56,195 bases of DNA from assembly GCF_002929845.1 (NCBI RefSeq), contig NZ_PJJS01000040.1, positions 38,256-94,450 on the forward strand. The letters are read 5' to 3'. Each line of letters starts with the position of its first letter. Positions within the stretch are counted from its first letter, which is position 1. The position numbers and the translations under genes are program-made. This document shows, piece after piece, positions 51,043-56,195 of this stretch. This DNA is from Cryobacterium sp. M96 (GTDB lineage Bacteria; Actinomycetota; Actinomycetes; Actinomycetales; Microbacteriaceae). The notes below the pieces were generated by a model. That model was not told the DNA's origin. It was given only the letters and a program-made list of their open reading frames with translations, and did no database searches.

Positions 51043-51074
51043 TGGCTGTCTGGCTGTCTGGCTGTCTGGTTGCC
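51043..51074. repeat. 8-bp tandem repeat
   Basis: TGGCTGTC occurs three times in a row, followed by a variant TGGTTGCC, 35 bp after the previous stop and about 65 bp before element C. Confidence 0.85.
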
Positions 51075-51139
51075 TTGTAGCGCAGCGGAACCCCAGCCGT
51101 GCAACCGGGATCCGCCGTCGCCCCCCATGCCCGATGATT

Positions 51140-51226
51140 GAACGAATTCAACGGAGATTTTGCCGAAAATGGTCAGTTCTGGGTCGGAAACGGGGTGGTG
51201 GTGCAAAATCTCCGTCGAATTCGTCA
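51140..51226. repeat. 87-bp inverted-arm element, copy C
   Basis: The length is the same as A and B. The left arm begins GAACGAATTCAACGGAGATT and the right arm is GCAAAATCTCCGTCGAATTC plus GTCA; about 22 bp pair with one mismatch besides the last bases. AATT is near both ends. The shared tail of A and B is absent here. It lies in the 323-bp gap between two converging genes. Confidence 0.85.
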
Positions 51227-51330
51227 GGGCCTGGCGGGAGGGAGAGCGGGAGCAGGAGCGGCGGGCGCGGCGGTAGAAGTGCTGAGGCGACGGGTGCGGC
51301 AGAGCGCGGCTGCGATGGGAGCGGCGGAAC

Positions 51331-52131
51331 CTAGATCGCGTCGGACTCCACGGGCTCCTTGGAGACCAGCTCGTGCACGCCGGAGAGGATCTCGTCCGGG
51401 CGGAACGGGTAGCGGTGCACCTCAGCGTCGTCACTGATGCCGCTCATCACGAGAATGGTGTGCAGCCCGGCCTCGATCCCGGCGATGATGTCGGTGTCCA
51501 TCCGATCACCGATCATGGCCGTGTTCTCCGAGTGCGCGCCGATCTTGTTCATCGCTGAGCGGAACATCATCGGGTTCGGCTTGCCCACCACATAGGGCTC
51601 CATGCCGGTGGCCTTGGTGATCAGGGCCGAGATTGCACCCGTGGCGGGCAGGGGGCCGTCCGCACTGGGGCCGGTCGCATCCGGGTTCGTCGAAATGAAG
51701 CGGGCACCGTTCAAGAGCAGACGGATGGCCTTGGTGATGGCCTCGAACGAGTAGTTGCGGGTTTCGCCGACCACCACGTAGTCCGGGTTCGTCTCGGTCA
51801 TGATGAAACCCGCCTCGTGCAGGGCGGTCGTGAGTCCGACCTCGCCGATCACGAAGGCGGTGCCGCCGGGCGCCTGGGAGCGGAGGAAGTCTGCCGTCGC
51901 CAGCGCGGAGGTCCAGATGCGGTCTTCGGGCACGTTCAGGCCCGAGGCGCGCAGGCGGGCACTGAGGTCCCGGGGAGTGAAGATCGAGTTGTTCGTGAGC
52001 ACCAGGAACGGCGTGCCGGCGTCGCTCCACTGCTGCAGCAGCTGCGCCGCGCCCGGCAGCGGGCTGTTTTCATGCACGAGCACGCCATCCATATCGGTGA
52101 GCCAGCATTCGATGTCTTCGCGGCGTGTCAT
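51331..52131 (-). CDS. HAD-IIA family phosphatase (NagD-like)
   Basis: A 266-residue HAD hydrolase: motif I WLTDMDGVLVHEN with the nucleophilic Asp, motif II FLVLTNNS, Lys in YVVGKPNPMMF and motif IV MIGDRMDTDIIAGIEAG. The cap is of the C2 (IIA) type, as in NagD, p-nitrophenyl phosphatases and nucleotide monophosphatases. Substrate not predictable. It converges with the Ala-rich protein gene. Confidence 0.9.
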   Translation of the reverse strand: MTRREDIECWLTDMDGVLVHENSPLPGAAQLLQQWSDAGTPFLVLTNNSIFTPRDLSARLRASGLNVPEDRIWTSALATADFLRSQAPGGTAFVIGEVGLTTALHEAGFIMTETNPDYVVVGETRNYSFEAITKAIRLLLNGARFISTNPDATGPSADGPLPATGAISALITKATGMEPYVVGKPNPMMFRSAMNKIGAHSENTAMIGDRMDTDIIAGIEAGLHTILVMSGISDDAEVHRYPFRPDEILSGVHELVSKEPVESDAI

Positions 52132-52184
52132 TGGGTGCTCCCTTGGTTCGGGGATAAGCCTAGCGGCGCGAGGTTTCCGGACGG

Positions 52185-52829
52185 TTACGAGGTGAGCCAG
52201 ATCGATCGGGCCGCCGCAGACGACAGCCGACAGATGCCGCCGCCCGGCAGCCGCACCACGCCGGGTTCGAGAACGGTGAGCCGGGTTCCCGGGCCGACCC
52301 GGTGCACGGCAAGGTCGCGCAGGATGTCCGGGTCGCGGTCGCTGATGCGCACGACCGCCCCGACGTGGCCGGGTGCGGCCTCAGCCAGCAGGATGGCGTC
52401 CGGCCGGGTCAGGCTGCCGTCCTCGGCCGGGATCGGGTCCCCGTGCGGGTCGGCCGACGGATGCCCGAGCCGATCGTCGATCGCCGCCAGCAGCCGGTCC
52501 GAGATCGAGTGCTCGAGCACCTCCGCCTCGTCGTGCACCTCGTGCCAGTCGTAGCCCATTTTCCGCACGAGCCAGGTCTCGATCAACCGGTGCCGGCGCA
52601 CCACCGCGGTCGCCCGCAGGAAACCGGTCCGGCTCAGGGTGAGCGGCCCGTAGGGGACGTGCTCGATCAGGCCGCCGGCGGCGAGCTTCTTCACCATCTC
52701 GGTGACCGATGACGGCGCCACCCCCAGCCGCGCGGCCAGCACCGAAGGCGTGATCGGGTTCGGCTGCCATTCGGTGTGCGCGTAGATGGTCTTGAGGTAG
52801 TCCTCGGCCGCGGGTGTGGGGTGTTTCAT
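52185..52829 (-). CDS. mntR: MntR/DtxR-family metal-dependent regulator
   Basis: A 214-residue regulator: winged helix (TPAAEDYLKTIYAHTEW, VLAARLGVAPSSVTEMVKKL), dimerisation and metal-binding domain with HEVHDEAEVLEHSISDRLLA, and a C-terminal SH3/FeoA-like domain. Metal ligands (Glu/His cluster) are present. The ATG overlaps the mntH stop (ATGA), so it is coupled to the manganese transporter and should repress the operon when manganese is sufficient. Two operator-like boxes precede mntH. Confidence 0.87.
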   Translation of the reverse strand: MKHPTPAAEDYLKTIYAHTEWQPNPITPSVLAARLGVAPSSVTEMVKKLAAGGLIEHVPYGPLTLSRTGFLRATAVVRRHRLIETWLVRKMGYDWHEVHDEAEVLEHSISDRLLAAIDDRLGHPSADPHGDPIPAEDGSLTRPDAILLAEAAPGHVGAVVRISDRDPDILRDLAVHRVGPGTRLTVLEPGVVRLPGGGICRLSSAAARSIWLTS

Positions 52830-54100
52830 CACGCCCCTGTGAACACGAGCACGAGCAGCACCACGTTCAGGGCCACCAGGAGCAGGGCGCAGACGGCGCC
52901 GGCGACTGTCGTGTACCAGCGGTTGACATGCTCGCCGAGCACCCCGCGCTGCATGGTGAGCCAGACCAGGGGGATCAGCGCGAACGGGATGCCGAACGAC
53001 AGGACGACCTGGCTGAGCACCAGGGCCTCGGTCGGGTCGAAACCCACCCCCAGGATCAGCAGCGCGGGAATGAGGGTGACCACGCGACGCGCCAGCAGCG
53101 GCACGCGCACGTGCAACAGGCCGTGCATGATCTCCGCTCCCGCGTACGCTCCGACCGAGGTGGAGGCCAGCCCGGAGGCGAGCAGCCCGACCGCGAACAC
53201 CGTCGCGATCACGGGCCCGAGGGTTGCCTCGAGGGCGGCGTGGGCGCCCTCGAGCGTGTCGGTCCCGGCGACGCCCTGCAGAGCGGATGCCGCGAGCAGC
53301 AGGATCGACAGGTTCACCGTGCCGGCGATGGCCATCGCGATGGTGACGTCCCATTTGGTGGCCCAGAGCAGGCGTCGCGTTGCTGCGCCGTCCGCCACGA
53401 CGGGGAATCGGTCCCGGGTGAGCGCGGAGTGGGCGTAGATGGCGTGCGGCATGATCGTCGCGCCGAGGATGGACGCGGCCAGGAGCACCGAATTCGCGCC
53501 CTCGAACCGCGGCACGAGGCCGGCGACGACGCTGCCGGCATCCGGCGGAGCGAAGAACACCCCGGCCGCGAAGCCCACGGTGATGATGAGCAGCAGCGCC
53601 ACGATGACGCGTTCGAAGGTGCGCGGGCCGCGCCGGGTCTGCACCGTGAGCACGATCATCGAGATGACCCCGGTGATCACGCCGCCGGCAAGCAGGGGGA
53701 GGCCGAAGAGCAGGTTCAGGGCGACCGCGCCGCCGATGATCTCGGCCAGGTCGGTGGCCATGGCCACCAGTTCCGCCTGCACCCAGTAGAGGCGGCGGGT
53801 GAGCGGGCGCCGAATACGTACCCCGAGAATTTCCGGCAGGCTCGTGCCGGTTACGATGCCGAGCTTGGCCGAGAGGTACTGGATCAGCCAGGCCATCACG
53901 TTGCCGGCCACGACCACCCAGACCAGCAGGTAGCCGTAGCGAGCACCGGCCGTCATATTGCTGGCGACGTTGCCGGGGTCGAGGTAGGCCACGCCCGCGA
54001 CGAGGGCAGGGCCGAGCAACCAGAGCAGGTGAGAGGATGCCACGGTGGCGATCTCAGGGACCGGTCCCCTCGCATCCGTGCGCACGTTGTTTTTAGCCAC
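52829..54100 (-). CDS. mntH: NRAMP-family manganese transporter
   Basis: A 423-residue transporter with about eleven helices. Family motifs are VAYLDPGNVASNMTAGA (metal-binding Asp-Pro-Gly-Asn in helix 1), GATIMPHAIYAHSAL (helix 6, MPH), and the GAYAGAEIM region. Proton-driven uptake of Mn(II) is the usual role. The frame is open upstream, but the GTG at 54098-54100 gives a typical short N-terminus; no strong ribosome site is visible. The start codon lies inside one of two operator-like boxes. Confidence 0.9.
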   Translation of the reverse strand: MAKNNVRTDARGPVPEIATVASSHLLWLLGPALVAGVAYLDPGNVASNMTAGARYGYLLVWVVVAGNVMAWLIQYLSAKLGIVTGTSLPEILGVRIRRPLTRRLYWVQAELVAMATDLAEIIGGAVALNLLFGLPLLAGGVITGVISMIVLTVQTRRGPRTFERVIVALLLIITVGFAAGVFFAPPDAGSVVAGLVPRFEGANSVLLAASILGATIMPHAIYAHSALTRDRFPVVADGAATRRLLWATKWDVTIAMAIAGTVNLSILLLAASALQGVAGTDTLEGAHAALEATLGPVIATVFAVGLLASGLASTSVGAYAGAEIMHGLLHVRVPLLARRVVTLIPALLILGVGFDPTEALVLSQVVLSFGIPFALIPLVWLTMQRGVLGEHVNRWYTTVAGAVCALLLVALNVVLLVLVFTGA

Positions 54101-54108
54101 ACCGAAAG
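54092..54108. promoter_or_regulatory. MntR-type box 1, over the mntH start codon
   Basis: TTTAGCCACACCGAAAG resembles box 2 in 14 of 17 positions and covers the proposed GTG start. It is a poorer palindrome than box 2 and is listed mainly because of this match and the exact 28-bp spacing. Confidence 0.45.
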
Positions 54109-54119
54109 GATAGGGCAGA

Positions 54120-54136
54120 TTTAGGCATGCCGAAAG
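54120..54136. promoter_or_regulatory. MntR-type box 2 upstream of mntH
   Basis: TTTAGGCATGCCGAAAG contains a 16-bp palindrome with one mismatched pair (TTTAGGCA / TGCCGAAA), close to DtxR/MntR operators. It is 20 bp upstream of the start codon. Confidence 0.6.
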
Positions 54137-54530
54137 ATCAGTGCCTGCGTGGGCGGCCCGGCACACCAACGTTTCGGCGCGGTCATACGTTTTAGTAGCT
54201 AAGCAGAGGGAGGAAACGGGTTCACGGTCGGTGGGGCCGAGGCCTACGTGCGGCGGGCCATCTTCAGCGGCTACCTCGACGAGGGCCGGAAACGCACCCC
54301 TGTGGAGCCGGATCGCCCACCGGGCCGCGATGTCCGCAGCGCTCGCCGGGCCGCTCGCCGCCGGAACCACCGACCAAGCCACCCACCCGATCCCGCCCCG
54401 ACCGGCCCGCGCTCCCGCCGGGGGAGTACCAGATCTCGGCGGCGATCGACCCGTTCACGGATGCCGGCACTGGCCGGTCTGACGCTGCGCTGACCCTGTG
54501 CCGAGACGCGGCCGCCTCTGAACTGGGCGG
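54137..54530. other. intergenic region without a convincing gene
   Basis: Plus-strand frames here begin with plausible residues (GGAEAYVRRAIFSGYLDE, about 54237-54290) but soon turn into Pro/Arg-rich sequence. This may be a decayed fragment. Nothing recognisable. Confidence 0.4.
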
Positions 54531-55223
54531 TTACTCCTCGCGCAGGTCCTCGGGAATCGTGGCGACGGGGACCGGGGCCTTGCCGCGGGTGCGCTTCTTC
54601 TCGCGGCCGGCCTTGTAGAGCTCGGACAGGATCGGCACGCCCGAGAGCAGCACGATGCCGATGATGAAGAATTCGGAGTACGTCGCCACGAACTCGATCT
54701 GGCCGAGCAGGTAGCCCATCAGGGTGCTTCCGACACCCCAGGCGAAGGCGCCGATCAGGTTGAAGAACACGAAGGTGCGGTAGTGCATCCGTCCCACACC
54801 GGCGGCGAGAGGCACGAAGGCGCGGAACACGGGCAGGAAGCGGGCGATGATGATGGCCTTGCCGCCGTGCTTGGCGAAGAACGCGTTGGTGCGTTCCACG
54901 TTCTTCGGGTTGAACAGGCGGTTCTGCTCGCGGGTGAAGACGGCGGGGCCGGACTTGCGGCCGATTAAATAGGCGACCTGGTCACCGGCGAACGCGGCGA
55001 TGAAGATGACGAAGCAGGTCACCCAGATCGGAAACGGCACATCCCCGGTGGCGGTGAGCAGGCCCACGGTGAAGAGCAGCGAGTCGCCGGGCAGGAACGA
55101 CAAGACGATGAAAGCCGTCTCGACGAACACGATGGTGGCCACGCCGAGGAGCACGAACGAACCGAACCAGCCGATCAGCCACTCCGAGTCGAGAAAGTCG
55201 ATACCGAAGAGCGTGGGATGCAT
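54531..55223 (-). CDS. DedA family membrane protein
   Basis: A 230-residue protein with five or six hydrophobic helices and DedA/SNARE-associated motifs: ETAFIVLSFLPGDSLLFTVG, FAGDQVAYLIGRKSG, NPKNVERTNAFFAKHGGKAI and FLPVFRAFVPLAAGVGRM with the conserved Arg. DedA proteins flip polyprenyl or phospholipid carriers or support membrane potential. The basic C-terminal tail (AGREKKRTRGKAP) is cytoplasmic. Confidence 0.9.
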   Translation of the reverse strand: MHPTLFGIDFLDSEWLIGWFGSFVLLGVATIVFVETAFIVLSFLPGDSLLFTVGLLTATGDVPFPIWVTCFVIFIAAFAGDQVAYLIGRKSGPAVFTREQNRLFNPKNVERTNAFFAKHGGKAIIIARFLPVFRAFVPLAAGVGRMHYRTFVFFNLIGAFAWGVGSTLMGYLLGQIEFVATYSEFFIIGIVLLSGVPILSELYKAGREKKRTRGKAPVPVATIPEDLREE

Positions 55224-55291
55224 GGTGATGGTTCCTTCCGGGCGGGGTGCGAGCCGGCGAAACGCGAACCCTGCACGTCAGAATACCCGAC

Positions 55292-55330
55292 GGCATGCCC
55301 GGCATGCCCGGCACGCCCGGCGGTGCCCGG
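55292..55330. repeat. short tandem repeat upstream of the methylase gene
   Basis: GGCATGCCC or variants (GGCACGCCC, CGGTGCCC) occur about four times in succession. The unit is itself palindromic (GGCATGCC), so hairpins could form just before the TrmH-type gene start. Confidence 0.75.
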
Positions 55331-55347
55331 CGGGATACGGTGGATCG

Positions 55348-55977
55348 GTGCAAGAACCGCAGAACCCCACGCCCGAACTGTCCACCCACGGCGTCGGACC
55401 CTGGGCCGGAGAGTGGCCCGAGGAGTCGTTCTACGACCGCGAGCTGCTCGAGCGCGGCGACACGCGCAACGTGATCGACCGCTACCGCTACTGGAGTATG
55501 GCGGCGATCGTCGCCGACCTCGACGAGAAGCGGCATCCGTTTCACGTCGCCATCGAGAACTGGCAGCACGACATGAACATCGGCTCGATCGTGCGCAGCG
55601 CCAACGCGTTCGCCGCCGACACGGTGCACATCATCGGGCGCAAGCGGTGGAACAAGCGCGGGGCCATGGTCACCGACCGGTACCAGCACGTGCTGCACCA
55701 CCCGGATGTCGCGTCCTTCGTCGAGTGGGCCGCCGCCGAGACCTTGCCGATCATCGCCATCGACAACGTGCCCGGCAGCGTGATCATCGAAACCTTCCGC
55801 TTCCCCGAGCGCTGCGTGCTCCTGTTCGGGCAGGAGGGTCCCGGCCTCTCTCCCGAAGCGATCGAGGCAGCGGATGCCGTCGTCGAGATCAGCCAGTTCG
55901 GCTCCACCCGCTCGCTCAACGCGTCGGCCGCCGCGGCTGTCACCATGCACAACTGGGTGTTGCAGCACCGGTTCTGA
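55348..55977 (+). CDS. TrmH/SpoU family RNA methyltransferase
   Basis: A 209-residue SPOUT methyltransferase: motif 1 NIGSIVRSANAF with the catalytic Arg, motif 2 VLLFGQEGPGLSPEA and motif 3 GSTRSLNASAAAAVTMHNW, which form the SAM-binding knot. It 2'-O-methylates ribose in tRNA or rRNA; the exact nucleotide cannot be told. GTG at 55348 is used because upstream codons are the tandem repeat. Length fits the single-domain type without an N-terminal L30e-like substrate domain. Confidence 0.87.
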   Translation: MQEPQNPTPELSTHGVGPWAGEWPEESFYDRELLERGDTRNVIDRYRYWSMAAIVADLDEKRHPFHVAIENWQHDMNIGSIVRSANAFAADTVHIIGRKRWNKRGAMVTDRYQHVLHHPDVASFVEWAAAETLPIIAIDNVPGSVIIETFRFPERCVLLFGQEGPGLSPEAIEAADAVVEISQFGSTRSLNASAAAAVTMHNWVLQHRF

Positions 55978-56096
55978 GCGGGCGTTTCACCACCCCGATC
56001 CCTCCACAATCAGGGCCTGATCGGGTTATCCACAGGGTGCGTGTAGGTGGGCGGATGCCGCGGGTAATGTCGGTGGGTGCCCGTAGCGTGTGTGTC

Positions 56097-56195
56097 ATGA
56101 AGCCCTCATTTATGGAAGAGCAAGAGGCTCTCGGGGAGCATTTCGAGGCGATCGCGGAGGCCGAACTGGCCATCGCCGTGGCGTTCGCCCGGCGG
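56097..56195 (+). CDS. N-terminus of a probable DUF222/HNH endonuclease family protein (cut by window)
   Basis: ATG at 56097 opens a frame that runs off the window: MKPSFMEEQEALGEHFEAIA and on to AVAFARR. The acidic helix and the upstream TTATCCACAGG / GCGGATGCC context resemble the starts of actinobacterial 13E12-type HNH genes, which are often repeated in a genome. Only 33 residues are visible, so the family call is tentative. Confidence 0.4.
   Translation, partial: MKPSFMEEQEALGEHFEAIAEAELAIAVAFARR

Overview
The window is high-G+C DNA with actinobacterial signatures: GTG starts, dense 1-8 nt gene overlaps, tandem ANTAR regulators, a coenzyme F420 gene set, a DtxR-type iron box and a very frequent octamer GCATCCGT. 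Gene content suggests the family Microbacteriaceae, possibly near Cryobacterium; this is inference, because no rRNA gene is present. I saw no tRNA, rRNA, CRISPR array, intact transposase or phage module.

Layout. 1-6518: a complete ribose operon rbsR-A-C-B-K-D behind a clear promoter and a palindromic operator. 6578-9496: a Rossmann epimerase-like protein divergent from a PdxH-like oxidase, a decayed glycosyltransferase and a small orphan protein. 9718-12915: a MarR regulator with a palindrome upstream, two consecutive GAF-ANTAR proteins, and small or membrane proteins. 13345-18635: an ABC-F ATPase, then a nucleoside hydrolase and MFS pair divergent from a GntR regulator. 18645-23434: a giant membrane protein, an alpha/beta hydrolase and a secreted CHRD-like protein. 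23755-26346: one large adenylation-carrier-membrane acyltransferase fusion behind an iron box. 26395-30373: a TetR/DUF4386 pair and two CNNM/CBS proteins. 30520-32298: an AEC transporter pseudogene and exonuclease III.

32408-39104 is a coenzyme F420 region: an F420-dependent G6PDH-like enzyme, cofE and cofC on the plus strand, facing an operon of substrate-binding protein, permease, ATPase and cofD. FO synthase is not in the window. 39426-47927: an SDR, then a reductive pyrimidine/hydantoin degradation operon (beta-ureidopropionase, dihydropyrimidinase, LLM oxidoreductase, aminotransferase, mmsA) whose long leader contains a terminator, plus a LysR regulator. 48065-51007: a tiny membrane protein, pyrE and a long Ala/Pro-rich anchored protein. 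51331-56195: a HAD phosphatase, an mntH-mntR pair with two operator-like boxes, a DedA protein, a SpoU methylase and the start of a likely DUF222/HNH gene.

The most unusual structure is not a gene. Three intergenic elements of exactly 87 bp (13155, 30992, 51140) have near-identical 20-25 bp inverted arms and diverged centres. A fourth related hairpin lies at 34906 and an apparent core-less version at 6546. All five lie between converging genes, and every converging junction longer than about 100 bp has a hairpin. Two copies also share a roughly 100 bp tail. This looks like a dispersed, possibly mobile, 3'-end element family and is the best candidate here for something undescribed.
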